The position numbers and the translations under genes were made by a program. From NCBI GenBank assembly GCA_002441205.1, contig DJVN01000176.1:794-10707 (forward strand): DNA of 9,914 nt, in the 5' to 3' direction. Positions 1-5,618 of this stretch are shown here, one piece after another; the stretch's first letter is position 1, and every line of letters starts with the position of its first letter. The notes below the pieces were generated by a model. It was not told the DNA's origin. It made no database searches and worked only from the letters and a program-made list of their open reading frames with translations. This DNA comes from Syntrophaceae bacterium UBA6255 (GTDB taxonomy: Bacteria; Desulfobacterota; Syntrophia; Syntrophales; Smithellaceae).

Positions 1-3
1 AAA

Positions 4-861
4 ATGGAAATCAAAAAAGTTTGTGTGTTGGGCGCCGGTTTGATGGGCAGCGGGATCGCGCAGGTTTGCGCTCAGGCGGGGTATGAAGTAACCATGCGTG
101 ATATCGAACAGCGTTTTATCGACGGAGGGATGAACACCATCAAGAAAAATCTCGGCCGCGATGCGGAAAAGGGCAAAATCACCAGGGAACAGATGGACGC
201 GGTTCTGAACCGAATCAAACCGACGCTGGATATTAAAGAAGCGGCAACCGGCGCAGATGTGGTTGTGGAAGTCGTCATCGAAGTCATGGATGTGAAGAAA
301 AAGGTTTATGGGGAACTCGAAGGAATCGTTCCCGCTCATTGCCTGTTTTTCACCAACACGTCGGGTTTAAGCATTACTGAAATGGCTTCCGTGACTAAAA
401 GACCGGATAAGGTAATCGGCACGCATTTTTTTAACCCCGTTCCCGTCATGAAACTTCTGGAAATTATCTGCTGCCATCAGACGTCCGCGGAAACGCTGGC
501 TGTAGCGAAAGAATGGGGCAAGAAAATCGGCAAGGAAGTCATTGTCGTTAAAGAAGCTCCGGCATTTGTCGTCAATCGCATCCTCTGCACGATGCTCAAT
601 GAAGCTTTCTTCGCTTTGGATGAAGGTCTGGCTACACCAGAGGACATTGATAAGGGCATGACGCTCGGCTGCAATCATCCCATTGGACCGCTGGCACTGG
701 CTGATCTTGTCGGTCTGGATACGCTGTTGCGCATCATGGAGGGTTTGCAAAGAGAACTGGGCGATAAATACCGTCCCGCGCCTCTTTTGAGAAAGCTTGT
801 TCGTGCCGGTAATTTCGGGCGAAAGTCCGGTAAGGGCGTTTACGATTACAGTAAAAAATAA
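4..861 (+). CDS. 3-hydroxybutyryl-CoA dehydrogenase (285 aa)
   Basis: NAD(P)-dependent cytosolic enzyme that interconverts 3-hydroxybutyryl-CoA (short-chain 3-hydroxyacyl-CoA) and acetoacetyl-CoA, in beta-oxidation or butyrate/crotonyl-CoA metabolism. The N-terminal Rossmann fold opens with GAGLMGSGIA (residues 10-19). The catalytic set of the HAD family is intact: S120 in NTSG, H141 in GTHFFNP, E153 in LLEI and N191 in VVNR, with the same 21-12-38 spacing as the human mitochondrial enzyme. The C-terminal domain ends with GNFGRKSGKGVYDYS, typical of Hbd/PaaH-type proteins. The length matches the stand-alone family (about 280 aa), so it is not a fragment of a FadB fusion. The start MEIKKVCVLGAG is the usual family start, but only 3 bases lie upstream in the window, so its ribosome binding site and promoter cannot be seen. 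It is followed after 17 bp by a flavoenzyme gene on the same strand, so the two are probably co-transcribed. Function is confident; direction and chain-length preference are not readable. Confidence 0.95.
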   Translation: MEIKKVCVLGAGLMGSGIAQVCAQAGYEVTMRDIEQRFIDGGMNTIKKNLGRDAEKGKITREQMDAVLNRIKPTLDIKEAATGADVVVEVVIEVMDVKKKVYGELEGIVPAHCLFFTNTSGLSITEMASVTKRPDKVIGTHFFNPVPVMKLLEIICCHQTSAETLAVAKEWGKKIGKEVIVVKEAPAFVVNRILCTMLNEAFFALDEGLATPEDIDKGMTLGCNHPIGPLALADLVGLDTLLRIMEGLQRELGDKYRPAPLLRKLVRAGNFGRKSGKGVYDYSKK

Positions 862-865
862 CAAC

Positions 866-870
866 GGAGA
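866..870 (+). promoter_or_regulatory. Ribosome binding site of the flavoenzyme gene
   Basis: GGAGA lies 8 nt before the ATG at 879 and inside the 17-bp gap after the dehydrogenase stop codon. It fixes the start of the second gene and supports an operon with independent ribosome loading. Confidence 0.7.
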
Positions 871-878
871 AAATATTT

Positions 879-1916
879 ATGAAAACCAAGATTACAGAAC
901 TTTTCGGTATCAAGCATCCCATTCTTTTGTCCGGCATGAGTTGGATCAGCGTTCCGAAAATGGTCGCGGCGGTTTCCAACGCCGGCGGACTGGGAATTCT
1001 GGCGACAGGACCGTTCAATGCCGAGCAGACGCGCGCGGCCATCAAAGAAATCCGCTCCCTTACGGATAAACCATTCGGCGCCAACGCCACTCTGCTTTTT
1101 CCGGGCGCGGCGGAAAACGCCAAAGTATTGCTGGAAGAAAAGGTGCCGGTGATTAATTTTTCGCTGGGCAAGGGCGACTGGATCGTGAAGCAGGCGCACG
1201 GATATGGCGGCAAGGTCATCGCCACCGTGGTTAACGCGCGCCACGCCAAACGCGCGGAAGATTACGGTTGCGACGGCGTCATCGCGACCGGTCATGAAGC
1301 CGCGGCGCACGGCGAGCATGTCACGTCGCTCGTCCTGGTTCCTTCGCTTGTGGATGCGGTGAAGATTCCGGTCATCGCCACCGGCGGTTTTGGAGACGGA
1401 AGAGGGCTTGCCGCGGCGCTGGCTTTGGGCGCGGAAGGCATCGCCATGGGCACGCGTTTTATGACAACCAGGGAAAGTCCTCTGCATAGTGTCTATAAAA
1501 AACTTTCCATGGAAAAAGACGTGGAAGATACTTTGTATTCGGATAGATTTGACGGACTGCTCTGCCGTATCATGAAAACCGATGCCGCGGAAAGAGCCGT
1601 CAAAAAAGGGTTGAATCTGCCGGCGGCCTTCTTCAATGCGCAGGATATCGCCAAGCAGTTAAAACTGCCTTTCTTCAAGCTGTTTGTGGGGGTTATGATG
1701 TCCGGCTGGAAGACCGCCAAGCAACTGGCTTTTATGGCCAATGGTTTTCACGCGATCAGGGTTGCTACGGAAAACGGCGACACGAAGGAAGGTGTGCTTC
1801 CCGTGGGGCAGGTTATGGGCCTTCTTCACGATGAGCCGACGGTTGCCGAACTGATGGACAGAATGGTGGCCGAAGCAAAGAAACAGCAGGAAAAACTTGA
1901 CGCTCATTTTGCATAG
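879..1916 (+). CDS. Nitronate monooxygenase / FabK-type FMN enzyme (345 aa)
   Basis: TIM-barrel FMN protein of the nitronate monooxygenase (2-nitropropane dioxygenase) / enoyl-ACP reductase II family. Family features seen: the start ITELFGIKHPILLSGMS (5-21), SNAGGLGIL (33-41), the FGANATL segment (66-72), the active-site-type loop GHEAAAHGEH (138-147), the FMN-phosphate loop ATGGFGDGRG (167-176), and MGTRF (190-194). GQVMGLLHDEPTVAELM (310-326) near the C terminus is typical of NMO/FabK relatives. The loop normally reads EAGGH; here it is EAAAH, with both glycines replaced but E140 and H144 kept. The family oxidises alkyl nitronates or reduces enoyl thioesters, and sequence alone does not decide. 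Lying 17 bp behind a 3-hydroxybutyryl-CoA dehydrogenase favours an acyl-CoA-related role, perhaps enoyl thioester reduction; this is inference. The start is set by GGAGA 8 nt upstream. The gene is visibly GC-rich (two 60-bp lines counted by hand gave 60 and 67 percent). Confidence 0.85.
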   Translation: MKTKITELFGIKHPILLSGMSWISVPKMVAAVSNAGGLGILATGPFNAEQTRAAIKEIRSLTDKPFGANATLLFPGAAENAKVLLEEKVPVINFSLGKGDWIVKQAHGYGGKVIATVVNARHAKRAEDYGCDGVIATGHEAAAHGEHVTSLVLVPSLVDAVKIPVIATGGFGDGRGLAAALALGAEGIAMGTRFMTTRESPLHSVYKKLSMEKDVEDTLYSDRFDGLLCRIMKTDAAERAVKKGLNLPAAFFNAQDIAKQLKLPFFKLFVGVMMSGWKTAKQLAFMANGFHAIRVATENGDTKEGVLPVGQVMGLLHDEPTVAELMDRMVAEAKKQQEKLDAHFA

Positions 1917-1922
1917 AGACGG

Positions 1923-1972
1923 TTACAATAGCGGTGTATCATTGCGATTCCCGATTTATCGGGGTGTTGTAA
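1923..1972 (+). repeat. Nested inverted repeats after the flavoenzyme gene
   Basis: An outer perfect arm pair TTACAA (1923-1928) / TTGTAA (1967-1972) encloses an inner pair CCCGAT (1950-1955) / ATCGGG (1958-1963). The inner pair would form a tight hairpin with the middle T's as loop. It begins 7 bp after the stop codon at 1916, so it could act as the operon end or protect mRNA 3' ends. No uninterrupted T-run follows (AATTTAATT), so it is not a classical intrinsic terminator. The short CCCGAT-ATCGGG core also resembles dispersed palindromic units in some deltaproteobacterial genomes; that is recollection only. Confidence 0.45.
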
Positions 1973-1991
1973 TTTAATTCAACCATAGGTG

Positions 1992-2016
1992 GAACGCGGT
2001 CTCCGAACGCGCCGCG
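1992..2016 (+). repeat. GC-rich direct and inverted repeat before the GT2 gene
   Basis: GAACGCG occurs twice in tandem (1992-1998 and 2005-2011), 13 bp apart. An inverted pair CGCGG (1995-1999) / CCGCG (2012-2016) surrounds the second copy. The block ends 8 bp before the ATG of the GT2 gene at 2025, in a position where it could fold over the translation start. It may be the remnant of a dispersed repeat or a local regulatory structure. I see no convincing sigma-70 promoter in the spacer 1917-2024. Confidence 0.35.
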
Positions 2017-2024
2017 GATGAAAC

Positions 2025-2768
2025 ATGTTTCAAAATAAAAAAGTTGTGGTGGTCATGCCGGCGTACAACGCCGAAAAGACTCTCCTCAAAACTTACAATG
2101 AAGTCATGGCGCAGGGCGTCGTGGACAAGGTGATTCTTGTTGACGACGCCAGCCCGGACAATACCGTAAAAGTCGCCGAAGCGCTTCCCGCAACGAAAGT
2201 TTTCGTTCATGAACGCAACCTGGGCTACGGCGGCAATCAGAAAACCTGTTACCGGCTGGCGATGGAAGAAGGCGCGGACATTGTCATCATGGTTCACCCT
2301 GATTATCAGTACACGCCCAAACTGATTCCGGCCATGACGTCCATGATCGGCAATGGTCTTTATCACTGTGTGCTTGGCTCCCGCATTCTGGGCGGCTACG
2401 CGCTGAAAGGAGGCATGCCTGTCTGGAAGTATATTGCCAATCGCTTGCTGACACTCACGGAAAATATTTTAATCGGCGCGAAACTTTCTGAATACCATAC
2501 CGGATACCGCGCCTTTTCCCGCGAACTTTTGCTGAAATTGCCGCTGACAAACAATTCCGACGATTTTGTATTTGACAATCAGATGCTGGCGCAGATTGTC
2601 TGGCTGGGCTATACCATTGCGGAAGTAAGCTGCCCGACGCGCTATTTTCCCGAAGCTTCCTCAATCAATTTAAACCGCAGCATCAAGTACGGATTTGGCT
2701 GTCTGAATACAGCCATTGCTTTTCGTTTGGCTAAAATGAAATTAATAAAGTCCGCTCTGTTTTCCTAA
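2025..2768 (+). CDS. GT2 glycosyltransferase, polyprenyl-phosphate sugar synthase-like (247 aa)
   Basis: Soluble GT-A glycosyltransferase of family 2, closest in pattern to DPM1-type (dolichyl/undecaprenyl-phosphate mannose or glucose) synthases. Visible motifs: the opening strand VVVVMPAYNAEKTL (7-20), nucleotide-binding VDDASPDNT (39-47), HERNLGYGGNQ (62-72), the metal-binding DxD equivalent HPDYQY (91-96, with D93), GSR (118-120), and the acceptor-side YHTGYRAFSREL (157-168). There is no C-terminal membrane pair, so it is the short DPM1-like form rather than the GtrB/DPMS form with membrane helices. Such enzymes charge a polyprenyl phosphate with a sugar on the cytoplasmic face. Its TAA is immediately followed by the ATG of a TMTC/PMT-like membrane protein, suggesting that it supplies that protein's donor (inference). 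The start at 2025 has only a weak GGA (2016-2018). A competing out-of-frame ATG at 2018 encodes just MKHVSK before a stop at 2036-2038. Sugar and lipid specificity are unknown. Confidence 0.85.
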   Translation: MFQNKKVVVVMPAYNAEKTLLKTYNEVMAQGVVDKVILVDDASPDNTVKVAEALPATKVFVHERNLGYGGNQKTCYRLAMEEGADIVIMVHPDYQYTPKLIPAMTSMIGNGLYHCVLGSRILGGYALKGGMPVWKYIANRLLTLTENILIGAKLSEYHTGYRAFSRELLLKLPLTNNSDDFVFDNQMLAQIVWLGYTIAEVSCPTRYFPEASSINLNRSIKYGFGCLNTAIAFRLAKMKLIKSALFS

Positions 2769-4640
2769 ATGAATAAAAAATATAGATATCTGGTAGTAAT
2801 ATTTTTGATTATTGCTTCGTTCATTTCCTATGGCCGGATTTTGAGCAATGATTTTGTCAATTTTGATGACAATGTCTATATTACGGAAAACGATCATGTA
2901 AAATCAGGAATCAATCCGGCAAGTATAAAATGGGCATTCAGCACCACCTTCGCGGATTTCTGGCATCCTCTCACCTGGTTATCATTATTTTTTGATTATG
3001 AACTTTATGGCTTAAATGCCGGCGGATATCATCTGACAAATCTTATCCTGCATTTAATGAGCGCGTTGCTTGTGTTCTGGATTTTTAACCGTGCGACAGG
3101 CAATCTTTGGTCAAGCGCTTTTGTTGCCGCCGTTTTCGCTCTGCACCCTCTCCGTGTCGAGTCAGTTGCCTGGGCTGCTGAACGTAAAGATGTTCTGAGT
3201 GTGTTTTTCGGTTTGGCAAGCATTTATGTTTATATATGTTATGCGCAAAGCATTAAATACTCGCAGTACTTCTTTAGTTTAGTATTATATGCTTTGAGCC
3301 TCATGTCCAAACCCATGCTGGTTACTCTTCCGTTTGTCTTATTGTTGCTGGATTACTGGCCCCTGAATCGATGGCAGAAATCAACCTCCACTGAATTCAT
3401 AAGCAACCCGGTCAGGAGGCTTATATGGGAAAAAGCGCCTTTTATTTTTTTAACCTTTATTTTTATTATTGTAACTCTCCGGGCTCAAACTTTATTAGGA
3501 GCGGCTGCATTCACGGAAAGTTTTCCCTTTGTGTTTCGTATGGCCAATGCCATTGTTTCTTATATTGTTTATTTGGGGAAAGTATTTTGGCCCGTTGATT
3601 TGGCCGTGTTTTATCCCTATCAATATCCCCTGCCGTTTTGGCAAATAATAACATCCTGCTTTATTTTATCCGGCATAACCCTTGTGATTTTTTACGAGAT
3701 CAAAAAAGCGCCTTTTTTATTTGTGGGCTGGTTCTGGTTTCTCGGCACGTTGGTTCCTGTGATCGGTCTAGTGCCGGTGGGTTCACAGGCCATGGCCGAC
3801 CGTTATACGTATTTTCCTTTAATAGGTATTGCTGTGATATTCACATGGGGCATTCTTTCTTTTATAAAAAAAGAAGAAATAAAAAAATATATTTTATTTC
3901 CCGCAGGAATGACCATCCTGATGATGCTGGCCTTCTTGACTTGGAAACAGTGCGGTTACTGGAAAAATAATCTGGAACTTTTTGGCCACACGTTACGCGT
4001 GACAAAAAGTAATGCGATGGCCCATAACAATTTTGGATTGGCGCTTCTTGAAAAAGAAAAAATATACGAAGCAATTGACCATTTTAATTCAGCGATTCAT
4101 ATAAATCCGCGTTTCCTGCTGCCTTATTACAATCGCGGGAATACGTATTCAATGCTTGGTTTGCATGAAAGAGCCCTGGAAGACTTCAATCACGCAATTG
4201 CTTTGAAACCAGATTACGCCGAAGGCTACTACAGCAGGGGAACTCTTTTGATGAATCTTAATCAATATCAAAGGGCGCTGGATGATTTCAACAAAGCCAT
4301 TGTATTGAGGCCTGATTATATCAAGGCTTACAACAACAGAGGCATTATCCATGGTCAAATGAATAGATATGATTTGGCCATAGAGAGTTTCAATGAAATT
4401 ATTCGCCGCCGGCCTGATTACGCTTCTGCCTACGGCAATAGAGGATTTGCTTACTTCAAACTCAATCAATACAGGAAGGCCATAGAAGATTATAGTCAGG
4501 CCATTGTTCTGAACCCGACTTATATCAAAGCGTATTACAACCGATCCAATGCGTATGGGAAACTCGGTCAGCATCAGAATGCTGCTGAGGATTTAAATAA
4601 AGCCGTCAGCCTGCGATCGGATGTCGAAGCAGTGTATTAA
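2769..4640 (+). CDS. Polytopic TMTC/PMT-like GT-C protein with six TPR repeats (623 aa)
   Basis: Inner-membrane protein in two halves. Residues 1-392 carry about 11-12 hydrophobic segments (e.g. 7-25, 87-106, 114-127, 141-158, 165-198, 222-240, 255-275, 291-309, 314-336, 346-366, 374-392). Residues 416-619 are six uninterrupted 34-residue TPRs. The first loop has FVNFDDNVYI with D33-D34, placed like the catalytic acidic pair of PMT/TMTC mannosyltransferases. HPLTWLSLFFDYELYGL (66-82), GGYHLTNLILH (85-95), HPLRVESVAWAAERKDVLS (126-144) and DRYTYFP (344-350) follow the order of the eukaryotic TMTC1-4 pattern. TMTCs transfer mannose from dolichyl-P-mannose to protein and have lumenal TPRs, so a periplasmic glycosyltransferase role is plausible but unproven. 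Bacterial relatives are usually just called TPR proteins. The start ATG directly follows the GT2 stop (TAAATG) with no Shine-Dalgarno, so translation is probably coupled. The gene is clearly more AT-rich than the first two genes. Confidence 0.82.
   Translation: MNKKYRYLVVIFLIIASFISYGRILSNDFVNFDDNVYITENDHVKSGINPASIKWAFSTTFADFWHPLTWLSLFFDYELYGLNAGGYHLTNLILHLMSALLVFWIFNRATGNLWSSAFVAAVFALHPLRVESVAWAAERKDVLSVFFGLASIYVYICYAQSIKYSQYFFSLVLYALSLMSKPMLVTLPFVLLLLDYWPLNRWQKSTSTEFISNPVRRLIWEKAPFIFLTFIFIIVTLRAQTLLGAAAFTESFPFVFRMANAIVSYIVYLGKVFWPVDLAVFYPYQYPLPFWQIITSCFILSGITLVIFYEIKKAPFLFVGWFWFLGTLVPVIGLVPVGSQAMADRYTYFPLIGIAVIFTWGILSFIKKEEIKKYILFPAGMTILMMLAFLTWKQCGYWKNNLELFGHTLRVTKSNAMAHNNFGLALLEKEKIYEAIDHFNSAIHINPRFLLPYYNRGNTYSMLGLHERALEDFNHAIALKPDYAEGYYSRGTLLMNLNQYQRALDDFNKAIVLRPDYIKAYNNRGIIHGQMNRYDLAIESFNEIIRRRPDYASAYGNRGFAYFKLNQYRKAIEDYSQAIVLNPTYIKAYYNRSNAYGKLGQHQNAAEDLNKAVSLRSDVEAVY
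4014..4625 (+). repeat. Six 102-bp units encoding TPRs
   Basis: Six consecutive units of exactly 34 codons, without indels, begin at 4014, 4116, 4218, 4320, 4422 and 4524. Units 2-6 share the frame YYNRG-type helix A, a conserved A at the helix B position (RALEDF, RALDDF, LAIESF, KAIEDY, NAAEDL), and in most units a terminal P-D/T-Y turn. At DNA level they have diverged, so this is an old protein repeat rather than a recent tandem duplication. Unit 6 ends in SLRSDV without the usual proline, and the protein stops four residues later, as a truncated cap. Confidence 0.85.
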
Positions 4641-4687
4641 TTGATGAGCTGCGCATCGTCCAGGAACAAAATTAAAAACTCATCAAT
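4640..4687. repeat. 9-bp inverted repeat in the convergent gap
   Basis: ATTGATGAG (4640-4648) and CTCATCAAT (4679-4687) are perfect complements separated by 30 nt, between the convergent ends of the TPR gene and rpe. It overlaps the last base of the TPR gene stop codon. It could be a weak shared transcript end, but neither side has an adjacent long T-run and the loop is large, so terminator function is doubtful. Nothing else is recognisable in 4641-4715. Confidence 0.3.
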
Positions 4688-4715
4688 CATATTTCTTTAA
4701 TACGTTGCAGTTTTT

Positions 4716-5375
4716 TTACTTGTGATTGGCTGACATTTTCAGTGAAGCGATTGTTTTCTGATAATCTTCCGTTCCGAAAACAGCAGCACCGGCAACGATG
4801 ACGTCAGCTCCCGCATCAGCCACATCGCCAATATTTTTCAGATTGACGCCTCCGTCAACTTCCAGAAGGGGCTGGTGCGGCAAACCTTCAAGCATCTTTT
4901 TCGCCCGGGCAATTTTGGCCAGAGAGGTTCCGATAAATTGCTGACCTCCGAAGCCGGGATTGACGGTCATCACCAGCAGAAGATCGATGAAGTGAATGAT
5001 TTCCTCGATCTGTTCGAGCGGCGTAGCGGGATTTAAGGAGACACCGGCGCGCATTCCGAAGCTCTTAATCAGATCGACTGTGCGATGCAGATGACTGGCG
5101 GCCTCCACGTGAACCGTGAGAATATCGGCTCCGGCGTTGTAGAAATTTTCGATATACCGGTCGGGATTGTCGATCATCAGGTGGACATCAAAAGGGAGTT
5201 TGGTCACTTTTCTTAAACTCGAAATAATGGATGGTCCCATGGTGATGTTGGGCACAAAATTGCCGTCCATCACGTCAACATGGATCCAGTCGGCTCCGGC
5301 TTTTTCCACGGCAAGGATTTCCTCTCCCAGTTTGCTGCCGTCCGCGGAAAGAATTGAAGGGGCGATTAATTTCAT
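4716..5375 (-). CDS. rpe: Ribulose-phosphate 3-epimerase (219 aa)
   Basis: Cytosolic metal-dependent TIM-barrel enzyme interconverting D-ribulose 5-phosphate and D-xylulose 5-phosphate in the pentose phosphate pathway. All signatures are present: IAPSILSAD (4-12), HVDVMDGNFVPN (32-43), DVHLMI (63-68), the VNPGFGGQQF loop (138-147), LEVDGGVN (171-178) and the phosphate-binding end VIVAGAAVFG (192-201). Expected metal and acid-base residues are at H32, D34, H65 and D174. The length is normal for the family. The start is supported by AGGA 8 nt upstream (complement of 5384-5387) and by the family start MKLIAPSILSAD. It is transcribed alone on the minus strand from a strong promoter, divergent from waaA and convergent with the TPR gene. 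No functional tie to waaA is evident beyond sharing the 243-bp intergenic region. Confidence 0.96.
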   Translation of the reverse strand: MKLIAPSILSADGSKLGEEILAVEKAGADWIHVDVMDGNFVPNITMGPSIISSLRKVTKLPFDVHLMIDNPDRYIENFYNAGADILTVHVEAASHLHRTVDLIKSFGMRAGVSLNPATPLEQIEEIIHFIDLLLVMTVNPGFGGQQFIGTSLAKIARAKKMLEGLPHQPLLEVDGGVNLKNIGDVADAGADVIVAGAAVFGTEDYQKTIASLKMSANHK

Positions 5376-5402
5376 TTTTCCGTCCTGATGATCAGTTGAT
5401 GT

Positions 5403-5431
5403 AAAATATACTAAAGAGTAAATAATGTCAA
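5403..5431 (-). promoter_or_regulatory. Sigma-70 promoter of rpe
   Basis: On the minus strand, TTGACA (complement of 5426-5431) and TATTTT (complement of 5403-5408) are separated by exactly 17 nt in AT-rich DNA. This is a perfect -35 box with a good -10. Transcription would start near 5396, about 20 nt before the rpe start codon at 5375, leaving room for the AGGA ribosome binding site. Confidence 0.75.
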
Positions 5432-5536
5432 TTAATGCATTTTTTCTGTTTTGGCCGGCTGTGATTCCCGCGTCTCAACGGGATTGTTCCTCTTGCGTTT
5501 TGATCTTCACCTTTGTCCGTGGGATAAGTCGTCCGG

Positions 5537-5569
5537 CAAATTTCAATACGCTGCGCCTTTTGAAATTTG
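5537..5569. promoter_or_regulatory. 10-bp perfect inverted repeat upstream of waaA
   Basis: CAAATTTCAA (5537-5546) and TTGAAATTTG (5560-5569) are exact complements around a 13-nt spacer. The right arm ends 15 nt before the putative -35 box of waaA at 5585. Placement and symmetry suit a dimeric regulator site; alternatively it is a transcribed hairpin from elsewhere. It lies about 105 nt upstream of the rpe promoter on the other strand. No regulator is identifiable. Confidence 0.45.
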
Positions 5570-5584
5570 GGACTCATTAAGTGC

Positions 5585-5613
5585 TTGACACTTGTGCGGA
5601 AAAATCTAAAAAT
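5585..5613 (+). promoter_or_regulatory. Candidate sigma-70 promoter of waaA
   Basis: TTGACA at 5585-5590 is a perfect -35 box. The best -10 candidates are TAAAAA (5607-5612, spacing 16) or AAAAAT (5608-5613, spacing 17), both weak. A start about 7 nt downstream would fall at or next to the ATG at 5619, giving a leaderless or nearly leaderless mRNA. The -35 box sits inside a small inverted repeat, AAGTG (5579-5583) / CACTT (5589-5593). Confidence 0.5.
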
Positions 5614-5618
5614 ACAAT

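Noticed and set aside
367..864. 165-codon antisense open frame over the dehydrogenase gene
   Set aside because: It lies wholly opposite a gene with complete catalytic motifs, has no recognisable domain and low-complexity His/Arg/Phe content typical of a shadow frame.
846..1487. 213-codon antisense open frame over the flavoenzyme gene
   Set aside because: It is a mirror of a GC-rich conserved gene, its sequence is arginine/glycine/histidine-rich without any family motif, and the sense frame is certain.
4149..4574. 141-codon antisense open frame across the TPR repeats
   Set aside because: Repeated codons of the TPR units keep the opposite frame open and periodic; the periodicity is that of the sense repeat.
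5466..5483. TCCCG / CGGGA small hairpin in the rpe-waaA spacer
   Set aside because: Only 5 bp with an 8-nt loop and a mismatch just outside; expected by chance.
5613..5618. TACAAT as -10 box of waaA
   Set aside because: It is 22 nt from the TTGACA and would put the transcript start inside the coding region.
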